Shown one piece after another: positions 1 to 11,260 of a stretch of 64,000 nt of DNA. The position numbers and the translations under genes were made by a program. Positions within the stretch are counted from its first letter, which is position 1. Each line of letters opens with the position of its first letter. A model generated the notes under the pieces. The model saw only the letters and a list, made by a program, of their open reading frames with translations. It had not been told where the DNA came from and did no database searches. This DNA comes from Moringa oleifera. Taxonomy: Eukaryota > Streptophyta > Magnoliopsida > Brassicales > Moringaceae. The stretch is from NCBI GenBank assembly GCA_021397835.1, contig JAJFZO010000799.1, positions 1,860,001-1,924,000 on the forward strand, given 5' to 3'.

Positions 1-510
1 TGACATCCATCACTCATCATCGACGAGACTAAATCCTGTAGAGCTAGTTTTTAGAAAATAATTAACGACGCCCCACGAGATAGACAAGTAGAAGAGCCAA
101 GGGAGCTATCCAATAACTTACTACAATGCTTGTGGCAAGTAGGAGTTGATTGATCAGGTAAGGGGTCACCTTTTCAAGGCATTAAGGCATACGAAGAAAT
201 ATGCTAACAAAAAGAGATGGGATGTTGAGTTCCAAGTTGGAGACAAATTGCTACTAAAGTTGACGCCTCAAATTTGGAAGAAAATCATGAGGAAATGAGT
301 TCATCGAGGCCTTGATGAGGAGTGATGGACCAATTAAAATTGAACAAAAAGTTGGTGCAGTAGCGTATAAATTGAAGATGCCACAGCATCTAAAAATGCA
401 CCCCATGTTCCACATGCGCTTCTTCAAAGAGTTTGAGAAAGATGTCGATCGTGGGTGCAAGCACGACAAGCATGCATCACCAGCAAGTCAAGCATGCATC
501 GCCAGTAACT
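1..510 (+). pseudogene. Ty3/gypsy integrase C-terminal remnant (upstream copy)
   Basis: The conceptual + strand translation shows the usual end of plant gypsy polyproteins: a basic segment, a VGDKLLLKLTP-like stretch near 240-270, and a KMPQHLKMHPMFHMRFFKEF-like segment at about 376-440, which corresponds to the conserved 'L..HP.FHVS.LK' motif. Reading is broken before 300 by stops and small shifts. The same region recurs at about 6443-6910 in the downstream copy. It is only the tail of an element whose remainder lies upstream of the window. Confidence 0.75.
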
Positions 511-1683
511 CTAGTTTAATTAGACTAGGAGACAGAAAAAAATCCTAAATTATAGAATATATGGCTATAGTAAGATAAATCGAAGGACATATCACTTCGC
601 CTAGTGGAAAGACACCAGTGAAGTGAATGGAAGTTCAAAAAAGGATACTAATTTATGGTAATTTAAGGTCCAGTTCAAGGCATACCATAAACACCAAGCT
701 GACGAGGACGTCAGGTACTTTTGGTTGAGGTGGTTTGTCAAAACCTTGAATTTGAGTGCTAAGGTTTAAGCGTGGTGTGCCTTGCTCTATGCTCAGTGCA
801 TAACCTATAAACATGAATGGACCATACCAGTAAGGAAAACGCATAGGTTAGACACAAAAACAAATGTGGGAGATTTGGTTAGGAATTAAGTTTCCTACTC
901 ACAGTGGCGAGATATGCGAATGAGTTGTTAACATCATGGAATGAGGTATGAAACACATGGACCAATCATAAGCCCATTCAAGGGGAGAGCAATAGAGATG
1001 CCTTGAATAAGTACCAACACATAGTGCTGCAAAGATATCCAATGATAGGAACACAAGGTGAAATCTAGCGCCCAACATGGCATGGATAGAAATTTCAACA
1101 AGCAAATATATTTTACAAAGAGGGATATAACTATTCACTAGAAGAGGGGTTAAGGTAATAGAAAAAGAAGGAAAAGATATCTATCTCGAAAGCCAAGGGG
1201 AAAATAATGCTCAATAAGAGTCCTAAATGGAAACCATCTCTTTAAGCGTATCCAAATTGGTTAAAAGTTGATAAAAGAGCTTGGAAAATGTTGCAAAGTT
1301 TATGAGATCCTTGATTTACAGAGAGGCCTTATTAGAGAAGGATGCGATCCAAACTTTAAAAATAAGCCTTAAATCGGATAACAATCCATGATTAAGGTTG
1401 GTTGGCCAATCCAAAAAATATGGGATACCAAAGAGAGAGTGCTTGAATAGGACACACATCAACTAGGATAAGAAAAAGGCTTGGATTTGATTGTAAATAC
1501 ATTAAAAAATGAAAACTCAAGTGTATAGGTAGCTAGAGATATCGGTGCCCTTAGTAAGACCATTTTTTTTGTAAAAAGTTATTTTATCTTTAATAAAGGT
1601 GGGTTGCGAAAAAGGGCTAGCTAGGTGGACGTACTTTATGCCATCACATTACAGGTGCACGGATATAGTAACCGATAGTGTCA
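510..1683 (+). repeat. Gypsy LTR, copy 1 (shared)
   Basis: This segment is repeated in the same orientation at about 6930-8150. Shared landmarks include the stretches around 655-845 and 7075-7265, 900-1140 and 7313-7558, and 1560-1653 and 7985-8149. Copy 1 lacks about 75 bp present in copy 2 at about 8025-8100. The 5' boundary is uncertain because coding homology continues upstream. The 3' boundary is placed at 'gtgtca' (1678-1683) because a primer-binding-site-like sequence follows. Antisense ORFs here are spurious: they occur in both LTRs but diverge freely. Confidence 0.7.
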
Positions 1684-1687
1684 TAAG

Positions 1688-1700
1688 TTAGTATCAAAGC
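1688..1700 (+). other. Primer-binding-site remnant (tRNA-iMet type)
   Basis: The sequence ttagtatcaaagc sits four bases after the proposed LTR end. It differs by two G-to-A changes from TTGGTATCAGAGC, the common plant retrotransposon site complementary to initiator tRNA-Met. Position and match agree with a first-strand priming site. The G-to-A changes fit the transition decay seen in the rest of the element. Confidence 0.55.
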
Positions 1701-1979
1701 ACAATTTCGATCACTATAGTCTCTCAAACTCATAATTGATCTGATCACTACAAAAGCTCCATAGCAAGATGGAATGAGTCAATGTGATAAGGCATTACTT
1801 GGTTGGAAGAGATCATTGGTGCATTGTTGGAGGGATCGACAAGCATGTTGGTTGAGTTGATAGAGATAGTTGCCTAGCGAATGTCCTCAATAAAAAAGGA
1901 CATTGGAACCCTCAAGGAGACCATAAAGAGTTGAGACTAAGATTACGTTGCTAAAAAAGGCTTAGTGTGCCCTAACAGT

Positions 1980-2540
1980 AAGAGTGAACCTTACTGTAGC
2001 TAAGTTAAAAGTGCCAGAACTAAAGCCGTTCTCTGGAAAGAGAAATGCCAAAGAGTTAGAGAACTTCTTGTGGGATATGGAGTAATACTTCAAAGTTACT
2101 CGAGTACTTAAAAATAACCAAGTAGTGATAACATTGATGTATTTATCTAGTGATACTAAGTAGTGATGGGGCACTCGTATGTATGATGACGTTATCTAGG
2201 GAAGATGTAGCATTGACTTAGGGGAGGCACTTAAAAAGAAATCGAAGGAGCAATTCCTACCATGCAACACATTATTTATGAGTAAGAAACAACTAAATCA
2301 CTTAAAGTAGACCGGTTCAATACTTAAGTTTATGAAGGAATTTAGTTCCCTCATGTTGCATATCAAGAATATGTTAAAGGTAGACAGGTTTTTTAACTTC
2401 CTCTCAGGCTTGTAGCTGTGGGCTCATGCAGAATTGAGGCGATAGGGTGTCAAAGACTTACTAACAGCATTTTTCATGGTAGATAGCTTAGTGGATTTTA
2501 AGTATGATATGGTGCTTTCGATAAAATAACTAAAAAACTA
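1980..2540 (+). pseudogene. Gypsy gag remnant
   Basis: On the + strand, about 2005-2110 reads as a classic gag capsid segment (PFSGKRNAKELENFLWDMEQ, then YFKVTRV), followed by ILKFMKEFSSLMLHIKNM and FFNFLSGL at about 2320-2410. Stops interrupt it near 2165, 2307 and 2412. This is the retrotransposon gag family that forms the virus-like particle. It is not expressible as written. Confidence 0.75.
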
Positions 2541-2629
2541 GGAAAGGCTAGACAAGATACTAAAAATCCTAATGGTAAGGGCAAGAAAAAGAAGAATATT
2601 GAGTCTAACAAGCCTCGCAACTCATAACC

Positions 2630-3180
2630 TTTGAAAAGTAAAGGAAAAAATGTGGACCAAGGGAATTATTTGTTATGTAATAGGCCATATAGAGCATGCA
2701 ACTATCCCTATAAGAAGAAGTTAATGACGCTTATAGTAAAGGATTCCCCCGAGGAAAGTGAAACGAATGCCACTATTCTGGTGAACTCAATCCAGTTGCA
2801 AAATGCAATCACACCCAAGAACTTATAGAAAGGTTTGATTTATGTCTCGGTGAAGGTATACGGGAAAGATGCTATGGCAATGTTGAATATGAGAGCTACC
2901 AATAATTTTTCCATGGAACGAGAAGAGGAAAGCTCTAGCTTAAGCTATCCTCAAACTCGATCAAGTTCAAAGCGATCAATACTTAAGCAAAGGCAGTATA
3001 CGAAGCTGCCATTAGCACCCTTAAAATAGGGGATTAGAAAGGTACGTCTAACATCATGATAACTCAATTAGATGAATTTGATATTATCTTGAGTCTAAAA
3101 TTCTTCAAACGGGCCAAGGCATCAGTGATGCCCTACTTAAGTGGATTACTTGTGGTTGATGAGCGAGCCATGAGCCTAAT
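2630..3180 (+). pseudogene. Gypsy zinc knuckle and protease remnant
   Basis: An open segment at 2631-2828 contains CNRPYRACNYPYKKKL, matching the CCHC knuckle pattern with its histidine replaced by tyrosine and its last cysteine shifted. The next segment (2835-3029) has the shape of the aspartic-protease domain of plant gypsy elements: a VSVKVYGKDAMAML stretch, then MRATNNF at the position of the usual D-T-G-A-T-x-N-F. The catalytic Asp is therefore lost (DTGAT has become NMRAT). A following stretch to about 3170 has frame breaks. The protease is dead by its active site as well as by its stops. Confidence 0.65.
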
Positions 3181-3220
3181 CAGAATCAAAATAGTAAGAA
3201 ATTTTTCGGTAAGCAAGAAG

Positions 3221-5106
3221 TAGATTGGGTTACAATCTACAAAGTGATTTACGTTAAAACTATAGAAGGGTGAAGTGATGATGGTGGCAGCACTATTTGA
3301 GGTAAAACTTGATCAGGTCATGGAGGTACTTGACAAAATTACTAAAATTTGAAGGAATTTAGCAACATGATGCCACTATAGCTACCTAAGGCATTACCTC
3401 CAAAAAGGAATGTCGATCATAAGATCGAGTTACTTCTACATTTTAAACCTTCTACCTAAGCACCATATCGAATGCCTCCGCTGGAATTAGCAAAACTACA
3501 AAAGCAACTAAACGAGCTATTGGAAGTAGGTTTCACTCAGCCATCGTCAGCCCCTTATGGTGCACATGTGTTATTCCAACTAAAGAAAGATGGCTCGCTA
3601 AGAATATGTGTCGATTATCCAGCATTAAACAAGGTAATGGTAAAGAACAAATACTTAATGTCGAATGTCACTGGCTTATTTGATCGACTATCGAAGGCCA
3701 AGTACTTTACAAAGTTAAACTTACAGTTGGGCTACTAGCAAGTCAGAATAACTAAGGGGGACAAAGCAAAAATTGCATGCATTATAAGCTACGACTCTTA
3801 TGAGTTTATAATGATGCCCATTTCGCTAACCAATATGTGTGCTACCTTTTGTAACCCTATGAATGATGTATTGTTTGAGTTTTTAGATAAGCTTGTTGTA
3901 GTCTACCTAGATGACATTATGTTCTATAATGAGACGCTAGACAATCATGTAAGCCACTAGCAGCAAGTATTGATGCTGTTGCAAGAACACCAGTTGTGCA
4001 TCAAGAAGGAAAAATGCGAGTTTTATAATCAAGAAGTGCTATTCTTGGGGCATTAGATCGCGAATAAACAGTACGTATAGACAAAAGAAAAGTAAAGGCC
4101 ATCACTGAATGGCCAATCCCCCGTAAAATTAGGAAGTTGCAATCATTCCTCGGGCACGTAAATTAGATTAGGTTAAAATCTACAAAGTGATTTAAGTTAA
4201 AACTATAGAAGGGTGAAGTGATGATGGTGGCAGCACTATTTGAGGTAAAACTTGATCAGGTCATGGAGGTAATTGACAAAATTGCTAAAATTTGAGGGAA
4301 TTTAGCAACATGATGCCACTATAGCTACCTAAGGCATTACCTCCAAAAAGGAATGTCGATCATAAGATCGAGTTACTTCCACATTTTAAACCTTCTACCT
4401 AAGCACCATATCGAATGCCTCCGCTGGAATTAGCAAAACTACAAAAGCAACTAAACGAGCTATTGGAAGTAGGTTTCACTCAGCCATCATCAGCCCCTTA
4501 TGGTGCACATGTGTTATTCCAACTAAAGAAAGATGGCTCGCTAAGAATATGTGTCGATTATCCAGCATTAAACAAGGTAATGGTAAAGAACAAATACTTA
4601 ATGTCGAATGTCACTGGCTTATTTGATCGACTATCGAAGGCCAAGTACTTTACAAAGTTAGACTTACGGTTGGGCTACTAGCAAGTCAGAATAACTAAGG
4701 GGGACAAAGCAAAAATTGCATGCATTATAAGCTATGACTCTTATGAGTTTATAATGATGCCCATTTCGCTAACCAATGTGTGTGCTACCTTTTGTAACCC
4801 TATGAATGATGTATTGTTTGAGTTTTTAGATAAGCTTGTTGTAGTCTACCTAGATGACATTATGTTCTATAATGAGACGCTAGACAATCATGTAAGCCAC
4901 TAGCAGCAAGTATTGATGTTGTTGCAAGAACACCAGTTGTGCATCAAGAAGGAAAAATGCGAGTTTTATAATTAAGAAGTGCTATTCTTGGGGCATTAGA
5001 TCGCGAATAAACAGTACGTATAGACAAAAGAAAAGTAAAGGCCATCACTGAATGGCCAATCCTCCGTAAAGTTAGGAAGTTGCAATCATTCCTCGGGCAC
5101 GTAAAT
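3221..5106 (+). repeat. 943-bp direct tandem duplication inside the gypsy pol
   Basis: Unit 1 is about 3221-4163 and unit 2 about 4164-5106. They match at a constant offset of 943 across the whole length. I count roughly a dozen differences, nearly all transitions, so identity is about 98-99 percent. The junction runs from 'cacgtaaat' at the end of unit 1 into 'tagatt' at the start of unit 2, with only a few bases of shared sequence. The duplication happened long after the element died, because both units share the same inactivating stops. Confidence 0.9.
3410..5106 (+). pseudogene. Gypsy reverse transcriptase remnant, present twice in tandem
   Basis: Each copy carries RT motifs in order: [19 protein letters not shown], the '[20 protein letters not shown]' block, [17 protein letters not shown](N/D)L, and VVVYLDDIMFY with the catalytic YLDD. 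Copy 1 occupies about 3410-4160 and copy 2 about 4353-5106. Both stop at TAG just after the LGY motif (3736-3738 and 4679-4681) and again further on. Copy 2 keeps the conserved Asp of the KLDL motif where copy 1 has Asn. Copy 2 has a further stop at 4973 (CAA to TAA). Confidence 0.8.
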
Positions 5107-5660
5107 TATTATAAATGATTTATTAAAGGATATTTGAGCAAAAGCAACCCTTTGACGAACCTGCTAGAGAAAGATAGCTCGTGGATGTGGATCAAAGAAT
5201 ACAGTAAGGCTTTCAATAGATTGAAATATGCGATAACTTCAAAGCCAGCACTATCCCTACCAAACTTTGAAGAGCCATTCGATGTAGTCATTAATACTTG
5301 TGATCGAGCAAGTAGGGGTGTATTACTGCAAAATGGCCAACTCATGGCATTCAAGAGTCAGAAACTTAAGGATACAAAGCAACATTATTTGACCCATGAA
5401 AAAGAGATGATGATTATTATCTATTACCTACGGATATGATGGCTTTACCTACGTGGGATAAAATTTAAGGTAATTACTAACAATATCACTAATAATTATT
5501 TTAGCTTGCAAAAAATGCTATCTTCAAAAAAGGCAAGATAGTAAAAGTTTTTTGCGGAGTTTGATTTCATGTGGAAACACAGGAAAATAGAATGTTGTGG
5601 CTGATGCACTAAGCCATATGGAATTACAAACTTATGTGGCTACTTTGATGGGTGTCCAAA
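5107..5660 (+). pseudogene. Gypsy RNase H remnant
   Basis: The open segment at 5134-5439 has the RT-connection and RNase H layout of gypsy elements: WIKEYSKAFNRLKYAITS, PALSLPNFEEPFDVVINT (the first catalytic Asp position is changed from D to N), GVLLQNGQLMAFKSQKL, and THEKEMM with the catalytic Glu. A stop follows at 5437. Decayed continuation reaches about 5660, including a stretch matching 'NVVADALS'. Inactive. Confidence 0.75.
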
Positions 5661-5839
5661 GCTAGTTGCTCTAGCAAATAAAATCGATAACTAGGGAGGA
5701 TACCGAGCGTGCTTGACTCATGAAAAAGGTGAATAAGGGCTTGATTCAAAGATACAGGATCGAAGATGGGTTGTTATATGCTCGAGGAGGTAGACTGTTT
5801 GTGCCTAAGTCTAATGAACTCCGAAAATAGTTATTGAGG

Positions 5840-6910
5840 GAAACCTATGACATGCTGTGGGCATGTTGCCTTAGTATTAAGAGGATGTTCGCATTGCTAA
5901 TGAGAGCCTATTATTAGCCTAAGTTAATGAAAGACGTGGAGGCTTATGTTCGCACAAGTTTAGTGTGCTGACAAGATAAAATAGATAGAAGGAAAGGGGT
6001 AGGCTTACTCTAACCTTTGCCAATTTCAGAGCACTCGTGGGAGTCGATTCAATGGATTTCATTGTGGGCGTTCCAAAGGTAAAAGGATTATCTGTTATAA
6101 TGACGATTATTGATAGGTTCTTAAAGTATGCCACCTCTATTCTTGTTACTTGAGTGCGCCCAACTTACACGACTGCTGAATGTTTTTCAAACATACATTA
6201 AACTTTTTGGGTTACCAAAAGATATTTTAAGTGACAAATATGCCAGATTCACAGGAAGATTTTAGATTGTGTTGTTAAACATTATGGGAAAAGAACTTAT
6301 GTTCTCCACTGTAAATCATTCGTAGATAAACAGACAAATAAAAAGCGTAAATATCTTACTAGATGAGTATTTATAGCAATACGTGCCCGTAAGCCAAAAG
6401 GATTGGCTTGAGTGATTGGATGCAATACAGTTTATGCTACAACATCCATAACTCATCATCGACGGGTCTAAGTCCTGCAAAGTTAACTTTCGGACAACAA
6501 CCAATGATGTTTCACAAGATAGCCAATGACAAAGCTAAGGGAGCTACTCAATAACTTATTGTTATGCTTGCGACAAGCAATAGTTGATTGATCAGGCGAA
6601 GGATAGCCTTTTCATGGCATAAAGGCATATAAAGAAATATGCTAATACAAAGACACGAGATGTAAGTTTCATGTTGGAGACAAGGTGCCACTAAAGTAGA
6701 CAGCCCAAATTTGGAAGAAAATCACAAAGAAAGGAATTCATTGAGGCCTTATCCTAAGGTATGATGGACTATTTGAAATTGAAAAGGAAGTTGGCGCAAT
6801 AGCAAATAGACTGAAGCTACGCAACATCTAAAGAGACGCCCTACATTCCACGTTAGCTTCCTCAAAAAGTTCGAAAAAGATGCTGATTGCAGGCACAAGC
6901 AGGCCAAGCA
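5840..6910 (+). pseudogene. Gypsy integrase remnant
   Basis: The H2C2 zinc-binding region is recognisable at about 5840-5970 and the integrase core at about 6010-6420 in several frames (WESIQWISLW and related stretches). The C-terminal segment runs to about 6900 and matches 1-500. Frame shifts and stops are dense. In the family this domain inserts cDNA into chromosomes; here it cannot be translated. Confidence 0.6.
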
Positions 6911-6929
6911 CGCATCGCAAGTAACTCTA

Positions 6930-8150
6930 GTTTAATTTGATAAGGATATAAAAAAGATCATTAATTGTAGAATGGAGGGCTATAGAAAGATGAATCGAAT
7001 GATATACTATTTAGGTCAATGGAAAGGCACTAGCGAGGTGGATGCAAGATAGGAAAGGGATACCACTTTATGGTAATTTGAGGTCCAGATCAAGGCATAC
7101 CATACACCAAGGCGACGAGTATGACAGGCTCTTTTGGTGGATGTGGTTTGTTAGACCCTTGAATATAAGTGCTAAGGCTTAGGCATGTTGTGCCTTGCTC
7201 CACGCCCAGACCAAAACTTATAAGCATGAATGGACTAACTTTCATACTAGCAAGGCAAACACATGGGTTAACTGTGGAAAAAAAAATGCAAGAGATTTGC
7301 TTAGAAACTAAGTTACATACTCATAGTGGTGAGATACACTGATGAATTGGGAATGTCATGGAGTGAGCGATCAAGTACATGAACTGACCCATAAGCCCAC
7401 TCAAGGGAAGAGTGGCAGAGATGCTTTGAATAAGCACCATTACATAGTGGTGCAAAGATATCCTGTGACGAGAACACAGGGTGGAATTTAGGAATCAACT
7501 TGGCATGGATAAAAAAGTTCAACAAGTAAAGAAGTTCTAGAAAGAGAGATACGGCCATTTGTTAGAGAAGAGTCAAGGCAATGAAATAAGAAGGAAGAGA
7601 TATCTATCTTAAAACCCTAGGGAAAGATAAGGCTCAAGAAAAGTCTTAAATGAAAATCACCTCTTAAAGCTTATCCAAATCAGTAAAAGTAGATAAAAGA
7701 GCTTAGAAAAAGCTTCAAATGAGACAAGATCCTTGATTCATGAAGATTCATTACTGGAGAATAATGTAATCCAAAATTTAAAGATAAGCCCCAAATCGAA
7801 TAATAATCTGTGACCAAGATTAACTAGCCAGTTTGAGAAACATGAAGTACTAAAGAAAGAGTTTTTGAGTAGGACACTCATCAACTAGTATAAAAGAGGG
7901 GCTTGGATTCGATTGTAAACACATTAAGAAATAGAAACCCAAGTGTATGGATAGTTAGAGGCATTTGATGCTCTTAGTAGGACCCTTCTTTTGTAAAAAG
8001 TTCTTTTATCTTTAATGAAGGTTAAGAAATAGTTCTCATGGTACTTGCATCTTTTACTCTACTTTTGTGTTATCTTGTCTCTTACATTGTTTTTGTTGTG
8101 GGTTGCAAAAATCCTGGGTAGGTAGATGCACTTAGTGCCATCACATTAGA
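6930..8150 (+). repeat. Gypsy LTR, copy 2
   Basis: Direct repeat of about 510-1653, with scattered substitutions and small indels. Homology ends at the 'ccatcacatta' shared by 1641-1651 and 8138-8148. It contains about 75 bp (near 8025-8100) that are missing from copy 1. It closes the 3' side of the element. Confidence 0.7.
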
Positions 8151-8656
8151 GTTACATGTGGCTATGCAGGATATGCATTCTCAAATGAAGGCTATGGAAG
8201 AGTGCATAAAGTTGGAACATAAGTCCATTTAAGAGTGTATGGAAGAGAAACATAAATCTTTAGGGGAGCTTATAGAGGATGAGCATAAGGCGAAGGAGCA
8301 TGATTGCCTTTGTTTTAAAATCGAGTTGTAGGAACGCTTATAGAGAAAGGTTAACATGAATAAACACATCTGAAAAATAGAGGCTTTACTTTTGAGAAGC
8401 GTTTCTCGAGTAGTGCTTCATAGTTCTTTTGATGATTAACTTCATTTCTTTCTATGGACATTTTGTTTGATGAGAACAAAAATTTTATTGTTATTATCTT
8501 TTTTTTATGGATTATATATAATTTCAGTTTGTTTTGCACAAGTTTATAGCATAGTATGAAAATTAATTTAATTATTTTAATTATATCACTTTAGCAACAT
8601 ATTGGGGTCTACAACTAAACTTTATCATTTGTGACAAATTTAATTTTTCATTAAAT
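8151..8656 (+). other. Decayed charged, coil-like coding fragment and AT-rich sequence
   Basis: Bases 8160-8360 translate on the + strand to a charged, methionine-rich stretch (MHSQMKAMEECIKLEHKS, then ECMEEKHKSLGELIEDEHKA) interrupted by stops. It has an imperfect internal repeat of MEE(C/K)...HKS. It looks like the coiled N-terminus of another retroelement gag but no family could be assigned. The rest, to about 8656, is AT-rich with no gene seen. Confidence 0.35.
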
Positions 8657-8709
8657 CTTAAACTTTAGTGACAGAAATCAATATGCCTAATCTATCACTA
8701 AAGTTTAAG
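8657..8709. repeat. Perfect 15-bp inverted repeat
   Basis: The arms cttaaactttagtga (8657-8671) and tcactaaagtttaag (8695-8709) are exact reverse complements with a 23-base loop. Related TAGTGA/TCACTA words recur around 8590-8820, which suggests the subterminal repeats of a DNA transposon, but no element ends were found. Confidence 0.6.
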
Positions 8710-9012
8710 TTTGGAGACCAATAAAATCAGTCGTTATTTTAGTGATAGACCTAAAAATCTATTGCTAATTTCTTTTGCAATAATTATTTTAGCTACCAAT
8801 TTTTTCTATTACTAAGATATTTAATGACAGATTTTTTAAGTTTAACGATGGATTTTTCTACTGCTAAAGTTGAATTTTCTTTTTATAATGGCAATTACTT
8901 AACAATGACTTCTTTCACTAGTTTTCTATCCTTTTATGCAGAGCCTTTACTTTCCTCTACTTTTTTGAGAGTCTTACTTTTTTCTCGTATTGTGTTTGTA
9001 AGTTTCTTTATC

Positions 9013-9560
9013 ATGGAAGATTGTTTTATAGACTTATCGATTTCTTTGGATGAGGATGAGGAAATGGATATTGGGTTAAAAGAGAATCATCAACAACTGT
9101 GTCTTATGACTTATGTTTAACTGAAAATTTTCTCACAGATCGTCAATCAACTTTGTTACTATGAAAGATTGTATGGCTAATATTCGGTGACCTGGTAGAG
9201 CTGTGAATATCAAGGACATGGTGTTACATTGTACTTATTTCAATTCTATCATATAGTGAATATTAAAAGGGTGATAGAGGGAGGTCCTTGGTCTTTTGAT
9301 AATAACTTCCTTATCCTTTGTTAGTTAAGAACAGGGGATATTCCCCCTAGTATTCCATTGTTTTATGTCAACTATTAGGGTGCAGATTATGAATTGCCTA
9401 TTGGGTATATGCTTAAGAGAATTGGCCAACAATCAAGTGATTTTATTGGAAAATTTGTTAAGTATGGTATCAAAAAAAAAAATGCAGTGGTTTGGAAGGT
9501 TATATGCATATTCAAGTTCAGTTAGAAGTTTATCAACCCTTTAAGCATTATAAGAAGATG
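9013..9560 (+). pseudogene. LINE ORF1 / DUF4283 remnant
   Basis: ATG at 9013 opens MEDCFIDLSISLDEDEE, resembling the usual N-terminus of plant LINE ORF1 proteins. After a frame change the segment continues with VNIKRVIEGGPWSFDNN (about 9250-9305), the hallmark of DUF4283, then PIGYMLKRIGQQSSDFIGKF (about 9398-9460). A run of A at 9470-9482 adds a shift. In the family the protein binds the element's RNA. The longer open frame starting at 8824 probably includes unrelated upstream sequence. Confidence 0.65.
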
Positions 9561-9609
9561 CGCAAGTCTGATGGAGGATGTTCAAAGGTCCATTTCAAAT
9601 ATGAAAGGT

Positions 9610-11260
9610 TGATAACTTTTGGCTTTTGAGCTCATCCATAATATGAAAAGAAAGAGTAGAGGTAGAATGATTGATGTTGTGGTTAAGATTAATATAAGCA
9701 AGGCTTATGATAAAGTGGATTGAGGGGTACTTAAACTCTATTCTGTTGAAGAAAGGTTTTGTTGCTCGTTGAGTAAATTGGTCATGCTTTATGTTACAAT
9801 TATTTTTCTATTATGTAATGCTGAATAATGATCTCATTAGTATTATTAAGCTATAGATGACCCATTGTCACCATATCTTTTAATCCTTTAAATACAAAGC
9901 CTCTTGACCTCGATAAGAAAGGCTAAGGAAAATAGTTCTTTACATGGTGTTAAAGTATTCAAGAATGATGTGATTGTTAGTCATCTACTTTTTATAGATG
10001 ACAACTTCTTCTTTTTCAAGGCTGCTATGGATGATTATGACCATGAAGGATATTTTTCTTACTTATGAGTGAGTATCTTGACAGGCCATCAATAAATCAA
10101 GGATTTTTTTTCAATAATAACACTATCGATGATGAAAAAGCTAATGTAAGTGATATCCATGGTATTGCTAGTCCTCTTAACATGGGCAGGTATCTGGGGT
10201 TTCCTTTTATAATTAGGAGAAGTAAACAAGTAGCTTTTATTTTAATGATAGTACATGGCAACGAATTTAAGGTTGGTGGAAGAAACCTTTGACAAGGGCT
10301 AATAGAGAAATTTTAGTAAAATTAGTTGCACAAGGCCATTCTTATGTACTGCATGATTACATTCCTTATTCTGTCTTTCACTATTAATGAGTTGTAAAGG
10401 ATGATAAACTCCTTTTAATTGGTTTCAAAATCTAATGGCTCATGTGGTATTAATTGGCTAGGGTGGGAAAGAATGTGTATCCATAAGGAACATGAAGGTT
10501 TAGGATTTCGTGAGTTCCAAGGGTTCAATCTTGCCAAGCTTAGGTAGTAGGGTTGGAAATTAATTTTCAATCTAAATACTTTGATTAGTAGGATTTTCAA
10601 AGTAAATAATTCCCTAAAAGGAATTTTTTAAATTGCCCACTTAAGGCCTAATCCGAGCTTTAGTTTGAGAGTATTTGATGCTCTCGAGTTATTTTGGAAA
10701 GAGAGTATCACTGGAGAGTTGGTAATGGATTTAATATAAATGTTTGGAAGAAACCTTGGCTTCATGCTCCTAAGAATCCTAAGATTGAAATTGCTATGAT
10801 CCTTGATCTTGATGCATTGATAGTTAATGACTTAATGATCCCAAGTTATAGGGAATAAGACTTAAAGTTCATCCATGATATTTTTAATGAAAGGGACTTG
10901 GCTGCCATTACTAGTATTCCTATTGCTATGTCTATAATGAGTGACCATCATATCTAGAGCTATTATGGGAATGGTTTATATTCTATTAAATCAAGTTATT
11001 ACGTTGCTATGAATTTTATTATTATTAATGATAATTAGCAGGTGCCTAGTGATTGGATGAAACTATAAAAGCTATAACTACCTCCTAAATTTAAAGTTTT
11101 TCTTCGGAGGACATGCAAGGATTGTCCACTAACTCGAATCAAATTGCAAAGTCAAGGTATATCTATTCCTTTGTGCTATGTTTGTTATAATTCATAAGTT
11201 GAGTATGCTTAGCATGTCTTGCTTTATGGTTCTTTTGCTGAGAGTTATTGGATATAAGCA
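9610..11260 (+). pseudogene. LINE reverse transcriptase and zf-RVT remnant
   Basis: Recognisable pieces are KINISKAYDKVD (about 9688-9720, RT palm), HLLFIDDNFFFFKA (about 9981-10025, with IDD in place of the catalytic ADD), a YLGFPFIIRRSK segment (10191-10230) that follows the RT in plant LINEs, and a zf-RVT stretch near 11090-11260. Frames change several times. The change at the catalytic F-A-D-D box and the gaps show it is inactive. Confidence 0.6.

Larger units (their letters stand above)
1..8150 (+). mobile_element. Decayed Ty3/gypsy LTR retrotransposon with a shared LTR
   Basis: The stretch reads in the order integrase C-terminus (1-about 500), LTR (about 510-1683), primer-binding-site remnant, gag, zinc knuckle, protease, reverse transcriptase, RNase H, integrase (to about 6910), then a second LTR (about 6930-8150). 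The first 500 bases align with about 6443-6930, so the window opens inside the end of one copy that shares an LTR with the next one. The RT-RNase H-integrase order identifies Ty3/gypsy rather than Ty1/copia. Every coding domain has stops or frame shifts, so the element is inactive. The two LTRs look only about three quarters to four fifths identical by eye, which suggests an old insertion. The clade within gypsy was not determined. Confidence 0.85.

Noticed and set aside
899..1138. Minus-strand open frame in LTR copy 1, with a counterpart at 7313-7558
   Set aside because: Both lie in the LTRs antisense to the element, diverge without codon pattern and match no domain.
8824..9012. N-terminal part of the open frame 8824-9120
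   Set aside because: The LINE ORF1 similarity begins only at ATG 9013; the upstream residues are probably chance.
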